A stretch of DNA of 64,000 nucleotides, taken from NCBI GenBank assembly GCA_033558025.1, contig JAUCEF010000003.1:3188001-3252000 (forward strand), read 5' to 3'. Below are positions 25,527 through 39,338 of the stretch, piece by piece. The notes under the pieces were generated by a model. The model worked only from the letters and a program-made list of their open reading frames with translations, was not told the DNA's origin and made no database searches. How positions within the stretch are numbered: the stretch's first letter is position 1; the number at the start of each line of letters is the position of its first letter. Made by a program: the position numbers and the translations under genes. This DNA is from Phytophthora sp. 'mugwort'. Lineage: Eukaryota; Oomycota; Peronosporomycetes; Peronosporales; Peronosporaceae.

Positions 25527-26187
25527 GGGTTACAAACCACGAAAACGACAGACCTCATATTCGCATTTGCAGCGCACGCAACAAGAAAACACACCGCGCA
25601 TGCACACGCATGCACACGCATGCACACGCACGCATATATACGCCGGCAATATGAACACAAACAAACGCAAACACTCACACGGGCCGCCGCAGCTCTCCAA
25701 ACCGGACATCCAATACCACCGCACCCTCGGCTTCCTACAGCTTGCTACTGACCTCCTGTGGCTCTCAATGTTCTTCGACGTGCTGTCAGCAAGTGCGACA
25801 GAGTTCGAAATGCACGGACACCCTACAGAAATCGCATACAAGACACCACTGAAGTCCCGACGTAACGGACTGGATCGGGTCCGAGCCCGGCCCAATCATT
25901 TCGCCGATGCCTCGCCTAGAAACAATGGATTGTGCCGCCAAGTGTTTGGCAACTCGCCGACTTACCTGCCGACCGTTTATAAGTCGGCGAAGATGAGAGC
26001 TCGCAAACCGATCGACAACGATAGGCCCAGTATCGCTGTCTCGATGTTTGTGGCCTTCATGTCTACGAACCGACGGTGGTGACAGCACAAGGAGCTTGTG
26101 GGGACGTCTGGGAAGCCGTCCGAAAGCGAGAAGAAGCGGTACGCGAGTGATAAGCGCTGCAGCGGTCGTTTGTGCGCAGCAGCAAAA

Positions 26188-26269
26188 TGTCAGCTGTGGG
26201 ATTTGAACCCACGCGTTCGAAAACATTACGACCTGAACGTAACCCCTTAGACCACTCGGGCAAACTGAC
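26188..26269 (-). tRNA. tRNA-Leu(CAG), array copy 36
   Basis: Same sequence as copy 1. Following spacer: one 10-bp unit, ATGCACACA variant. Confidence 0.93.
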
Positions 26270-26910
26270 GGGTTACAAACCACGAAAACGACAGACCTCA
26301 TATTCGCATTTGCAGCGCACGCAACAAGAAAACACACCGCGCATGCACACGCACGCATATATACGCCGGCAATATGCACACAAACAAACGCAAACACTCA
26401 CACGGGCCGCCGCAGCTCTCCAAACCGGACATCCAATACCACCGCACCCTCGGCTTCCTACAGCTTGCTACTGACCTCCTGTGGCTCTCAATGTTCTTCG
26501 ACGTGCTGTCAGCAAGTGCGACAGAGTTCGAAATGCACGGACACCCTACAGAAATCGCATACAAGACACCACTGAAGTCCCGACGTAACGGACTGGATCG
26601 GGTCCGAGCCCGGCCCAATCATTTCGCCGATGCCTCGCCTAGAAACAATGGATTGTGCCGCCAAGTGTTTGGCAACTCGCCGACTTACCTGCCGACCGTT
26701 TATAAGTCGGCGAAGATGAGAGCTCGCAAACCGATCGACAACGATAGGCCCAGTATCGCTGTCTCGATGTTTGTGGCCTTCATGTCTACGAACCGACGGT
26801 GGTGACAGCACAAGGAGCTTGTGGGGACGTCTGGGAAGCCGTCCGAAAGCGAGAAGAAGCGGTACGCGAGTGATAAGCGCTGCAGCGGTCGTTTGTGCGC
26901 AGCAGCAAAA

Positions 26911-26992
26911 TGTCAGCTGTGGGATTTGAACCCACGCGTTCGAAAACATTACGACCTGAACGTAACCCCTTAGACCACTCGGGCAAACTGAC
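26911..26992 (-). tRNA. tRNA-Leu(CAG), array copy 37
   Basis: Same sequence as copy 1. Following spacer: one 10-bp unit, ATGCACACA variant, and a unique C-to-T change near 27168. Confidence 0.93.
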
Positions 26993-27633
26993 GGGTTACA
27001 AACCACGAAAACGACAGACCTCATATTCGCATTTGCAGCGCACGCAACAAGAAAACACACCGCGCATGCACACGCACGCATATATACGCCGGCAATATGC
27101 ACACAAACAAACGCAAACACTCACACGGGCCGCCGCAGCTCTCCAAACCGGACATCCAATACCACCGTACCCTCGGCTTCCTACAGCTTGCTACTGACCT
27201 CCTGTGGCTCTCAATGTTCTTCGACGTGCTGTCAGCAAGTGCGACAGAGTTCGAAATGCACGGACACCCTACAGAAATCGCATACAAGACACCACTGAAG
27301 TCCCGACGTAACGGACTGGATCGGGTCCGAGCCCGGCCCAATCATTTCGCCGATGCCTCGCCTAGAAACAATGGATTGTGCCGCCAAGTGTTTGGCAACT
27401 CGCCGACTTACCTGCCGACCGTTTATAAGTCGGCGAAGATGAGAGCTCGCAAACCGATCGACAACGATAGGCCCAGTATCGCTGTCTCGATGTTTGTGGC
27501 CTTCATGTCTACGAACCGACGGTGGTGACAGCACAAGGAGCTTGTGGGGACGTCTGGGAAGCCGTCCGAAAGCGAGAAGAAGCGGTACGCGAGTGATAAG
27601 CGCTGCAGCGGTCGTTTGTGCGCAGCAGCAAAA

Positions 27634-27715
27634 TGTCAGCTGTGGGATTTGAACCCACGCGTTCGAAAACATTACGACCTGAACGTAACCCCTTAGACCA
27701 CTCGGGCAAACTGAC
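27634..27715 (-). tRNA. tRNA-Leu(CAG), array copy 38
   Basis: Same sequence as copy 1. Following spacer: one 10-bp unit, ATGCACACA variant. Confidence 0.93.
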
Positions 27716-28356
27716 GGGTTACAAACCACGAAAACGACAGACCTCATATTCGCATTTGCAGCGCACGCAACAAGAAAACACACCGCGCATGCACACGCAC
27801 GCATATATACGCCGGCAATATGCACACAAACAAACGCAAACACTCACACGGGCCGCCGCAGCTCTCCAAACCGGACATCCAATACCACCGCACCCTCGGC
27901 TTCCTACAGCTTGCTACTGACCTCCTGTGGCTCTCAATGTTCTTCGACGTGCTGTCAGCAAGTGCGACAGAGTTCGAAATGCACGGACACCCTACAGAAA
28001 TCGCATACAAGACACCACTGAAGTCCCGACGTAACGGACTGGATCGGGTCCGAGCCCGGCCCAATCATTTCGCCGATGCCTCGCCTAGAAACAATGGATT
28101 GTGCCGCCAAGTGTTTGGCAACTCGCCGACTTACCTGCCGACCGTTTATAAGTCGGCGAAGATGAGAGCTCGCAAACCGATCGACAACGATAGGCCCAGT
28201 ATCGCTGTCTCGATGTTTGTGGCCTTCATGTCTACGAACCGACGGTGGTGACAGCACAAGGAGCTTGTGGGGACGTCTGGGAAGCCGTCCGAAAGCGAGA
28301 AGAAGCGGTACGCGAGTGATAAGCGCTGCAGCGGTCGTTTGTGCGCAGCAGCAAAA

Positions 28357-28438
28357 TGTCAGCTGTGGGATTTGAACCCACGCGTTCGAAAACATTACGA
28401 CCTGAACGTAACCCCTTAGACCACTCGGGCAAACTGAC
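28357..28438 (-). tRNA. tRNA-Leu(CAG), array copy 39
   Basis: Same sequence as copy 1. Following spacer: one 10-bp unit, ATGCACACA and GCTGCCTCG variants, and a unique T-to-G change near 28855. Confidence 0.93.
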
Positions 28439-29079
28439 GGGTTACAAACCACGAAAACGACAGACCTCATATTCGCATTTGCAGCGCACGCAACAAGAAA
28501 ACACACCGCGCATGCACACGCACGCATATATACGCCGGCAATATGCACACAAACAAACGCAAACACTCACACGGGCCGCCGCAGCTCTCCAAACCGGACA
28601 TCCAATACCACCGCACCCTCGGCTTCCTACAGCTTGCTACTGACCTCCTGTGGCTCTCAATGTTCTTCGACGTGCTGTCAGCAAGTGCGACAGAGTTCGA
28701 AATGCACGGACACCCTACAGAAATCGCATACAAGACACCACTGAAGTCCCGACGTAACGGACTGGATCGGGTCCGAGCCCGGCCCAATCATTTCGCCGAT
28801 GCCTCGCCTAGAAACAATGGATTGTGCCGCCAAGTGTTTGGCAACTCGCCGACTGACCTGCCGACCGTTTATAAGTCGGCGAAGATGAGAGCTCGCAAAC
28901 CGATCGACAACGATAGGCCCAGTATCGCTGCCTCGATGTTTGTGGCCTTCATGTCTACGAACCGACGGTGGTGACAGCACAAGGAGCTTGTGGGGACGTC
29001 TGGGAAGCCGTCCGAAAGCGAGAAGAAGCGGTACGCGAGTGATAAGCGCTGCAGCGGTCGTTTGTGCGCAGCAGCAAAA

Positions 29080-29142
29080 TGTCAGCTGTGGGATTTGAAC
29101 CCACGCGTTTACGAAACCCTTAGACCACTCGGGCAAACTGAC
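29080..29142 (-). pseudogene. tRNA-Leu pseudogene, copy 40 (anticodon arm lost)
   Basis: Same 63-nt form as copy 35. Following spacer: one 10-bp unit, ATGCACACA and GCTGCCTCG variants, and a C-to-T change (GGCTTTCAATG, near 29360). Confidence 0.87.
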
Positions 29143-29783
29143 GGGTTACAAACCACGAAAACGACAGACCTCATATTCGCATTTGCAGCGCACGCAACAA
29201 GAAAACACACCGCGCATGCACACGCACGCATATATACGCCGGCAATATGCACACAAACAAACGCAAACACTCACACGGGCCGCCGCAGCTCTCCAAACCG
29301 GACATCCAATACCACCGCACCCTCGGCTTCCTACAGCTTGCTACTGACCTCCTGTGGCTTTCAATGTTCTTCGACGTGCTGTCAGCAAGTGCGACAGAGT
29401 TCGAAATGCACGGACACCCTACAGAAATCGCATACAAGACACCACTGAAGTCCCGACGTAACGGACTGGATCGGGTCCGAGCCCGGCCCAATCATTTCGC
29501 CGATGCCTCGCCTAGAAACAATGGATTGTGCCGCCAAGTGTTTGGCAACTCGCCGACTTACCTGCCGACCGTTTATAAGTCGGCGAAGATGAGAGCTCGC
29601 AAACCGATCGACAACGATAGGCCCAGTATCGCTGCCTCGATGTTTGTGGCCTTCATGTCTACGAACCGACGGTGGTGACAGCACAAGGAGCTTGTGGGGA
29701 CGTCTGGGAAGCCGTCCGAAAGCGAGAAGAAGCGGTACGCGAGTGATAAGCGCTGCAGCGGTCGTTTGTGCGCAGCAGCAAAA

Positions 29784-29846
29784 TGTCAGCTGTGGGATTT
29801 GAACCCACGCGTTTACGAAACCCTTAGACCACTCGGGCAAACTGAC
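29784..29846 (-). pseudogene. tRNA-Leu pseudogene, copy 41 (anticodon arm lost)
   Basis: Same 63-nt form as copy 35. Following spacer: three 10-bp units, and the same GGCTTTCAATG change as after copy 40 (near 30084). Confidence 0.87.
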
Positions 29847-30507
29847 GGGTTACAAACCACGAAAACGACAGACCTCATATTCGCATTTGCAGCGCACGCA
29901 ACAAGAAAACACACCGCGCATGCACACGCATGCACACGCATGCACACGCACGCATATATACGCCGGCAATATGAACACAAACAAACGCAAACACTCACAC
30001 GGGCCGCCGCAGCTCTCCAAACCGGACATCCAATACCACCGCACCCTCGGCTTCCTACAGCTTGCTACTGACCTCCTGTGGCTTTCAATGTTCTTCGACG
30101 TGCTGTCAGCAAGTGCGACAGAGTTCGAAATGCACGGACACCCTACAGAAATCGCATACAAGACACCACTGAAGTCCCGACGTAACGGACTGGATCGGGT
30201 CCGAGCCCGGCCCAATCATTTCGCCGATGCCTCGCCTAGAAACAATGGATTGTGCCGCCAAGTGTTTGGCAACTCGCCGACTTACCTGCCGACCGTTTAT
30301 AAGTCGGCGAAGATGAGAGCTCGCAAACCGATCGACAACGATAGGCCCAGTATCGCTGTCTCGATGTTTGTGGCCTTCATGTCTACGAACCGACGGTGGT
30401 GACAGCACAAGGAGCTTGTGGGGACGTCTGGGAAGCCGTCCGAAAGCGAGAAGAAGCGGTACGCGAGTGATAAGCGCTGCAGCGGTCGTTTGTGCGCAGC
30501 AGCAAAA

Positions 30508-30589
30508 TGTCAGCTGTGGGATTTGAACCCACGCGTTCGAAAACATTACGACCTGAACGTAACCCCTTAGACCACTCGGGCAAACTGAC
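30508..30589 (-). tRNA. tRNA-Leu(CAG), array copy 42
   Basis: Same sequence as copy 1. Following spacer: one 10-bp unit, with an A-to-G change at 30903 that recurs only at 41922. Confidence 0.93.
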
Positions 30590-31230
30590 GGGTTACAAAC
30601 CACGAAAACGACAGACCTCATATTCGCATTTGCAGCGCACGCAACAAGAAAACACACCGCGCATGCACACGCACGCATATATACGCCGGCAATATGAACA
30701 CAAACAAACGCAAACACTCACACGGGCCGCCGCAGCTCTCCAAACCGGACATCCAATACCACCGCACCCTCGGCTTCCTACAGCTTGCTACTGACCTCCT
30801 GTGGCTCTCAATGTTCTTCGACGTGCTGTCAGCAAGTGCGACAGAGTTCGAAATGCACGGACACCCTACAGAAATCGCATACAAGACACCACTGAAGTCC
30901 CGGCGTAACGGACTGGATCGGGTCCGAGCCCGGCCCAATCATTTCGCCGATGCCTCGCCTAGAAACAATGGATTGTGCCGCCAAGTGTTTGGCAACTCGC
31001 CGACTTACCTGCCGACCGTTTATAAGTCGGCGAAGATGAGAGCTCGCAAACCGATCGACAACGATAGGCCCAGTATCGCTGTCTCGATGTTTGTGGCCTT
31101 CATGTCTACGAACCGACGGTGGTGACAGCACAAGGAGCTTGTGGGGACGTCTGGGAAGCCGTCCGAAAGCGAGAAGAAGCGGTACGCGAGTGATAAGCGC
31201 TGCAGCGGTCGTTTGTGCGCAGCAGCAAAA

Positions 31231-31312
31231 TGTCAGCTGTGGGATTTGAACCCACGCGTTCGAAAACATTACGACCTGAACGTAACCCCTTAGACCACTC
31301 GGGCAAACTGAC
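31231..31312 (-). tRNA. tRNA-Leu(CAG), array copy 43
   Basis: Same sequence as copy 1. Following spacer: three 10-bp units. Confidence 0.93.
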
Positions 31313-31973
31313 GGGTTACAAACCACGAAAACGACAGACCTCATATTCGCATTTGCAGCGCACGCAACAAGAAAACACACCGCGCATGCACACGCATGCA
31401 CACGCATGCACACGCACGCATATATACGCCGGCAATATGAACACAAACAAACGCAAACACTCACACGGGCCGCCGCAGCTCTCCAAACCGGACATCCAAT
31501 ACCACCGCACCCTCGGCTTCCTACAGCTTGCTACTGACCTCCTGTGGCTCTCAATGTTCTTCGACGTGCTGTCAGCAAGTGCGACAGAGTTCGAAATGCA
31601 CGGACACCCTACAGAAATCGCATACAAGACACCACTGAAGTCCCGACGTAACGGACTGGATCGGGTCCGAGCCCGGCCCAATCATTTCGCCGATGCCTCG
31701 CCTAGAAACAATGGATTGTGCCGCCAAGTGTTTGGCAACTCGCCGACTTACCTGCCGACCGTTTATAAGTCGGCGAAGATGAGAGCTCGCAAACCGATCG
31801 ACAACGATAGGCCCAGTATCGCTGTCTCGATGTTTGTGGCCTTCATGTCTACGAACCGACGGTGGTGACAGCACAAGGAGCTTGTGGGGACGTCTGGGAA
31901 GCCGTCCGAAAGCGAGAAGAAGCGGTACGCGAGTGATAAGCGCTGCAGCGGTCGTTTGTGCGCAGCAGCAAAA

Positions 31974-32055
31974 TGTCAGCTGTGGGATTTGAACCCACGC
32001 GTTCGAAAACATTACGACCTGAACGTAACCCCTTAGACCACTCGGGCAAACTGAC
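31974..32055 (-). tRNA. tRNA-Leu(CAG), array copy 44
   Basis: Same sequence as copy 1. Following spacer: three 10-bp units. Confidence 0.93.
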
Positions 32056-32716
32056 GGGTTACAAACCACGAAAACGACAGACCTCATATTCGCATTTGCA
32101 GCGCACGCAACAAGAAAACACACCGCGCATGCACACGCATGCACACGCATGCACACGCACGCATATATACGCCGGCAATATGAACACAAACAAACGCAAA
32201 CACTCACACGGGCCGCCGCAGCTCTCCAAACCGGACATCCAATACCACCGCACCCTCGGCTTCCTACAGCTTGCTACTGACCTCCTGTGGCTCTCAATGT
32301 TCTTCGACGTGCTGTCAGCAAGTGCGACAGAGTTCGAAATGCACGGACACCCTACAGAAATCGCATACAAGACACCACTGAAGTCCCGACGTAACGGACT
32401 GGATCGGGTCCGAGCCCGGCCCAATCATTTCGCCGATGCCTCGCCTAGAAACAATGGATTGTGCCGCCAAGTGTTTGGCAACTCGCCGACTTACCTGCCG
32501 ACCGTTTATAAGTCGGCGAAGATGAGAGCTCGCAAACCGATCGACAACGATAGGCCCAGTATCGCTGTCTCGATGTTTGTGGCCTTCATGTCTACGAACC
32601 GACGGTGGTGACAGCACAAGGAGCTTGTGGGGACGTCTGGGAAGCCGTCCGAAAGCGAGAAGAAGCGGTACGCGAGTGATAAGCGCTGCAGCGGTCGTTT
32701 GTGCGCAGCAGCAAAA

Positions 32717-32798
32717 TGTCAGCTGTGGGATTTGAACCCACGCGTTCGAAAACATTACGACCTGAACGTAACCCCTTAGACCACTCGGGCAAACTGAC
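32717..32798 (-). tRNA. tRNA-Leu(CAG), array copy 45
   Basis: Same sequence as copy 1. Following spacer: three 10-bp units, AAA run. Confidence 0.93.
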
Positions 32799-33458
32799 GG
32801 GTTACAAACCACGAAACGACAGACCTCATATTCGCATTTGCAGCGCACGCAACAAGAAAACACACCGCGCATGCACACGCATGCACACGCATGCACACGC
32901 ACGCATATATACGCCGGCAATATGAACACAAACAAACGCAAACACTCACACGGGCCGCCGCAGCTCTCCAAACCGGACATCCAATACCACCGCACCCTCG
33001 GCTTCCTACAGCTTGCTACTGACCTCCTGTGGCTCTCAATGTTCTTCGACGTGCTGTCAGCAAGTGCGACAGAGTTCGAAATGCACGGACACCCTACAGA
33101 AATCGCATACAAGACACCACTGAAGTCCCGACGTAACGGACTGGATCGGGTCCGAGCCCGGCCCAATCATTTCGCCGATGCCTCGCCTAGAAACAATGGA
33201 TTGTGCCGCCAAGTGTTTGGCAACTCGCCGACTTACCTGCCGACCGTTTATAAGTCGGCGAAGATGAGAGCTCGCAAACCGATCGACAACGATAGGCCCA
33301 GTATCGCTGTCTCGATGTTTGTGGCCTTCATGTCTACGAACCGACGGTGGTGACAGCACAAGGAGCTTGTGGGGACGTCTGGGAAGCCGTCCGAAAGCGA
33401 GAAGAAGCGGTACGCGAGTGATAAGCGCTGCAGCGGTCGTTTGTGCGCAGCAGCAAAA

Positions 33459-33540
33459 TGTCAGCTGTGGGATTTGAACCCACGCGTTCGAAAACATTAC
33501 GACCTGAACGTAACCCCTTAGACCACTCGGGCAAACTGAC
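33459..33540 (-). tRNA. tRNA-Leu(CAG), array copy 46
   Basis: Same sequence as copy 1. Following spacer: three 10-bp units, AAA run, and a unique G-to-A change near 33988. Confidence 0.93.
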
Positions 33541-34200
33541 GGGTTACAAACCACGAAACGACAGACCTCATATTCGCATTTGCAGCGCACGCAACAAGAA
33601 AACACACCGCGCATGCACACGCATGCACACGCATGCACACGCACGCATATATACGCCGGCAATATGAACACAAACAAACGCAAACACTCACACGGGCCGC
33701 CGCAGCTCTCCAAACCGGACATCCAATACCACCGCACCCTCGGCTTCCTACAGCTTGCTACTGACCTCCTGTGGCTCTCAATGTTCTTCGACGTGCTGTC
33801 AGCAAGTGCGACAGAGTTCGAAATGCACGGACACCCTACAGAAATCGCATACAAGACACCACTGAAGTCCCGACGTAACGGACTGGATCGGGTCCGAGCC
33901 CGGCCCAATCATTTCGCCGATGCCTCGCCTAGAAACAATGGATTGTGCCGCCAAGTGTTTGGCAACTCGCCGACTTACCTGCCGACCATTTATAAGTCGG
34001 CGAAGATGAGAGCTCGCAAACCGATCGACAACGATAGGCCCAGTATCGCTGTCTCGATGTTTGTGGCCTTCATGTCTACGAACCGACGGTGGTGACAGCA
34101 CAAGGAGCTTGTGGGGACGTCTGGGAAGCCGTCCGAAAGCGAGAAGAAGCGGTACGCGAGTGATAAGCGCTGCAGCGGTCGTTTGTGCGCAGCAGCAAAA

Positions 34201-34275
34201 TGTCAGCTTTGAACCCACGCGTTCGAAAACATTACGACCTGAACGTAACCCCTTAGACCACTCGGGCAAACTGAC
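34201..34275 (-). pseudogene. tRNA-Leu(CAG) pseudogene, copy 47 (7-bp T-arm deletion)
   Basis: Same deletion as copy 26; from here to the right end, 14 of 16 copies have it. Following spacer: three 10-bp units. Confidence 0.88.
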
Positions 34276-34936
34276 GGGTTACAAACCACGAAAACGACAG
34301 ACCTCATATTCGCATTTGCAGCGCACGCAACAAGAAAACACACCGCGCATGCACACGCATGCACACGCATGCACACGCACGCATATATACGCCGGCAATA
34401 TGAACACAAACAAACGCAAACACTCACACGGGCCGCCGCAGCTCTCCAAACCGGACATCCAATACCACCGCACCCTCGGCTTCCTACAGCTTGCTACTGA
34501 CCTCCTGTGGCTCTCAATGTTCTTCGACGTGCTGTCAGCAAGTGCGACAGAGTTCGAAATGCACGGACACCCTACAGAAATCGCATACAAGACACCACTG
34601 AAGTCCCGACGTAACGGACTGGATCGGGTCCGAGCCCGGCCCAATCATTTCGCCGATGCCTCGCCTAGAAACAATGGATTGTGCCGCCAAGTGTTTGGCA
34701 ACTCGCCGACTTACCTGCCGACCGTTTATAAGTCGGCGAAGATGAGAGCTCGCAAACCGATCGACAACGATAGGCCCAGTATCGCTGTCTCGATGTTTGT
34801 GGCCTTCATGTCTACGAACCGACGGTGGTGACAGCACAAGGAGCTTGTGGGGACGTCTGGGAAGCCGTCCGAAAGCGAGAAGAAGCGGTACGCGAGTGAT
34901 AAGCGCTGCAGCGGTCGTTTGTGCGCAGCAGCAAAA

Positions 34937-35018
34937 TGTCAGCTGTGGGATTTGAACCCACGCGTTCGAAAACATTACGACCTGAACGTAACCCCTTAGA
35001 CCACTCGGGCAAACTGAC
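34937..35018 (-). tRNA. tRNA-Leu(CAG), array copy 48
   Basis: Same sequence as copy 1; an intact copy flanked on both sides by broken ones. Following spacer: three 10-bp units. Confidence 0.93.
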
Positions 35019-35679
35019 GGGTTACAAACCACGAAAACGACAGACCTCATATTCGCATTTGCAGCGCACGCAACAAGAAAACACACCGCGCATGCACACG
35101 CATGCACACGCATGCACACGCACGCATATATACGCCGGCAATATGAACACAAACAAACGCAAACACTCACACGGGCCGCCGCAGCTCTCCAAACCGGACA
35201 TCCAATACCACCGCACCCTCGGCTTCCTACAGCTTGCTACTGACCTCCTGTGGCTCTCAATGTTCTTCGACGTGCTGTCAGCAAGTGCGACAGAGTTCGA
35301 AATGCACGGACACCCTACAGAAATCGCATACAAGACACCACTGAAGTCCCGACGTAACGGACTGGATCGGGTCCGAGCCCGGCCCAATCATTTCGCCGAT
35401 GCCTCGCCTAGAAACAATGGATTGTGCCGCCAAGTGTTTGGCAACTCGCCGACTTACCTGCCGACCGTTTATAAGTCGGCGAAGATGAGAGCTCGCAAAC
35501 CGATCGACAACGATAGGCCCAGTATCGCTGTCTCGATGTTTGTGGCCTTCATGTCTACGAACCGACGGTGGTGACAGCACAAGGAGCTTGTGGGGACGTC
35601 TGGGAAGCCGTCCGAAAGCGAGAAGAAGCGGTACGCGAGTGATAAGCGCTGCAGCGGTCGTTTGTGCGCAGCAGCAAAA

Positions 35680-35754
35680 TGTCAGCTTTGAACCCACGCG
35701 TTCGAAAACATTACGACCTGAACGTAACCCCTTAGACCACTCGGGCAAACTGAC
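35680..35754 (-). pseudogene. tRNA-Leu(CAG) pseudogene, copy 49 (7-bp T-arm deletion)
   Basis: Same deletion as copy 26; first of eight broken copies in a row. Following spacer: three 10-bp units. Confidence 0.88.
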
Positions 35755-36415
35755 GGGTTACAAACCACGAAAACGACAGACCTCATATTCGCATTTGCAG
35801 CGCACGCAACAAGAAAACACACCGCGCATGCACACGCATGCACACGCATGCACACGCACGCATATATACGCCGGCAATATGAACACAAACAAACGCAAAC
35901 ACTCACACGGGCCGCCGCAGCTCTCCAAACCGGACATCCAATACCACCGCACCCTCGGCTTCCTACAGCTTGCTACTGACCTCCTGTGGCTCTCAATGTT
36001 CTTCGACGTGCTGTCAGCAAGTGCGACAGAGTTCGAAATGCACGGACACCCTACAGAAATCGCATACAAGACACCACTGAAGTCCCGACGTAACGGACTG
36101 GATCGGGTCCGAGCCCGGCCCAATCATTTCGCCGATGCCTCGCCTAGAAACAATGGATTGTGCCGCCAAGTGTTTGGCAACTCGCCGACTTACCTGCCGA
36201 CCGTTTATAAGTCGGCGAAGATGAGAGCTCGCAAACCGATCGACAACGATAGGCCCAGTATCGCTGTCTCGATGTTTGTGGCCTTCATGTCTACGAACCG
36301 ACGGTGGTGACAGCACAAGGAGCTTGTGGGGACGTCTGGGAAGCCGTCCGAAAGCGAGAAGAAGCGGTACGCGAGTGATAAGCGCTGCAGCGGTCGTTTG
36401 TGCGCAGCAGCAAAA

Positions 36416-36490
36416 TGTCAGCTTTGAACCCACGCGTTCGAAAACATTACGACCTGAACGTAACCCCTTAGACCACTCGGGCAAACTGAC
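36416..36490 (-). pseudogene. tRNA-Leu(CAG) pseudogene, copy 50 (7-bp T-arm deletion)
   Basis: Same deletion as copy 26. Following spacer: one 10-bp unit. Confidence 0.88.
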
Positions 36491-37131
36491 GGGTTACAAA
36501 CCACGAAAACGACAGACCTCATATTCGCATTTGCAGCGCACGCAACAAGAAAACACACCGCGCATGCACACGCACGCATATATACGCCGGCAATATGAAC
36601 ACAAACAAACGCAAACACTCACACGGGCCGCCGCAGCTCTCCAAACCGGACATCCAATACCACCGCACCCTCGGCTTCCTACAGCTTGCTACTGACCTCC
36701 TGTGGCTCTCAATGTTCTTCGACGTGCTGTCAGCAAGTGCGACAGAGTTCGAAATGCACGGACACCCTACAGAAATCGCATACAAGACACCACTGAAGTC
36801 CCGACGTAACGGACTGGATCGGGTCCGAGCCCGGCCCAATCATTTCGCCGATGCCTCGCCTAGAAACAATGGATTGTGCCGCCAAGTGTTTGGCAACTCG
36901 CCGACTTACCTGCCGACCGTTTATAAGTCGGCGAAGATGAGAGCTCGCAAACCGATCGACAACGATAGGCCCAGTATCGCTGTCTCGATGTTTGTGGCCT
37001 TCATGTCTACGAACCGACGGTGGTGACAGCACAAGGAGCTTGTGGGGACGTCTGGGAAGCCGTCCGAAAGCGAGAAGAAGCGGTACGCGAGTGATAAGCG
37101 CTGCAGCGGTCGTTTGTGCGCAGCAGCAAAA

Positions 37132-37206
37132 TGTCAGCTTTGAACCCACGCGTTCGAAAACATTACGACCTGAACGTAACCCCTTAGACCACTCGGGCAA
37201 ACTGAC
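37132..37206 (-). pseudogene. tRNA-Leu(CAG) pseudogene, copy 51 (7-bp T-arm deletion)
   Basis: Same deletion as copy 26. Following spacer: three 10-bp units. Confidence 0.88.
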
Positions 37207-37867
37207 GGGTTACAAACCACGAAAACGACAGACCTCATATTCGCATTTGCAGCGCACGCAACAAGAAAACACACCGCGCATGCACACGCATGCACACGCA
37301 TGCACACGCACGCATATATACGCCGGCAATATGAACACAAACAAACGCAAACACTCACACGGGCCGCCGCAGCTCTCCAAACCGGACATCCAATACCACC
37401 GCACCCTCGGCTTCCTACAGCTTGCTACTGACCTCCTGTGGCTCTCAATGTTCTTCGACGTGCTGTCAGCAAGTGCGACAGAGTTCGAAATGCACGGACA
37501 CCCTACAGAAATCGCATACAAGACACCACTGAAGTCCCGACGTAACGGACTGGATCGGGTCCGAGCCCGGCCCAATCATTTCGCCGATGCCTCGCCTAGA
37601 AACAATGGATTGTGCCGCCAAGTGTTTGGCAACTCGCCGACTTACCTGCCGACCGTTTATAAGTCGGCGAAGATGAGAGCTCGCAAACCGATCGACAACG
37701 ATAGGCCCAGTATCGCTGTCTCGATGTTTGTGGCCTTCATGTCTACGAACCGACGGTGGTGACAGCACAAGGAGCTTGTGGGGACGTCTGGGAAGCCGTC
37801 CGAAAGCGAGAAGAAGCGGTACGCGAGTGATAAGCGCTGCAGCGGTCGTTTGTGCGCAGCAGCAAAA

Positions 37868-37942
37868 TGTCAGCTTTGAACCCACGCGTTCGAAAACATT
37901 ACGACCTGAACGTAACCCCTTAGACCACTCGGGCAAACTGAC
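37868..37942 (-). pseudogene. tRNA-Leu(CAG) pseudogene, copy 52 (7-bp T-arm deletion)
   Basis: Same deletion as copy 26. Following spacer: three 10-bp units. Confidence 0.88.
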
Positions 37943-38603
37943 GGGTTACAAACCACGAAAACGACAGACCTCATATTCGCATTTGCAGCGCACGCAACAA
38001 GAAAACACACCGCGCATGCACACGCATGCACACGCATGCACACGCACGCATATATACGCCGGCAATATGAACACAAACAAACGCAAACACTCACACGGGC
38101 CGCCGCAGCTCTCCAAACCGGACATCCAATACCACCGCACCCTCGGCTTCCTACAGCTTGCTACTGACCTCCTGTGGCTCTCAATGTTCTTCGACGTGCT
38201 GTCAGCAAGTGCGACAGAGTTCGAAATGCACGGACACCCTACAGAAATCGCATACAAGACACCACTGAAGTCCCGACGTAACGGACTGGATCGGGTCCGA
38301 GCCCGGCCCAATCATTTCGCCGATGCCTCGCCTAGAAACAATGGATTGTGCCGCCAAGTGTTTGGCAACTCGCCGACTTACCTGCCGACCGTTTATAAGT
38401 CGGCGAAGATGAGAGCTCGCAAACCGATCGACAACGATAGGCCCAGTATCGCTGTCTCGATGTTTGTGGCCTTCATGTCTACGAACCGACGGTGGTGACA
38501 GCACAAGGAGCTTGTGGGGACGTCTGGGAAGCCGTCCGAAAGCGAGAAGAAGCGGTACGCGAGTGATAAGCGCTGCAGCGGTCGTTTGTGCGCAGCAGCA
38601 AAA

Positions 38604-38678
38604 TGTCAGCTTTGAACCCACGCGTTCGAAAACATTACGACCTGAACGTAACCCCTTAGACCACTCGGGCAAACTGAC
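38604..38678 (-). pseudogene. tRNA-Leu(CAG) pseudogene, copy 53 (7-bp T-arm deletion)
   Basis: Same deletion as copy 26. Following spacer: three 10-bp units with the AAA run. Confidence 0.88.
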
Positions 38679-39338
38679 GGGTTACAAACCACGAAACGAC
38701 AGACCTCATATTCGCATTTGCAGCGCACGCAACAAGAAAACACACCGCGCATGCACACGCATGCACACGCATGCACACGCACGCATATATACGCCGGCAA
38801 TATGAACACAAACAAACGCAAACACTCACACGGGCCGCCGCAGCTCTCCAAACCGGACATCCAATACCACCGCACCCTCGGCTTCCTACAGCTTGCTACT
38901 GACCTCCTGTGGCTCTCAATGTTCTTCGACGTGCTGTCAGCAAGTGCGACAGAGTTCGAAATGCACGGACACCCTACAGAAATCGCATACAAGACACCAC
39001 TGAAGTCCCGACGTAACGGACTGGATCGGGTCCGAGCCCGGCCCAATCATTTCGCCGATGCCTCGCCTAGAAACAATGGATTGTGCCGCCAAGTGTTTGG
39101 CAACTCGCCGACTTACCTGCCGACCGTTTATAAGTCGGCGAAGATGAGAGCTCGCAAACCGATCGACAACGATAGGCCCAGTATCGCTGTCTCGATGTTT
39201 GTGGCCTTCATGTCTACGAACCGACGGTGGTGACAGCACAAGGAGCTTGTGGGGACGTCTGGGAAGCCGTCCGAAAGCGAGAAGAAGCGGTACGCGAGTG
39301 ATAAGCGCTGCAGCGGTCGTTTGTGCGCAGCAGCAAAA

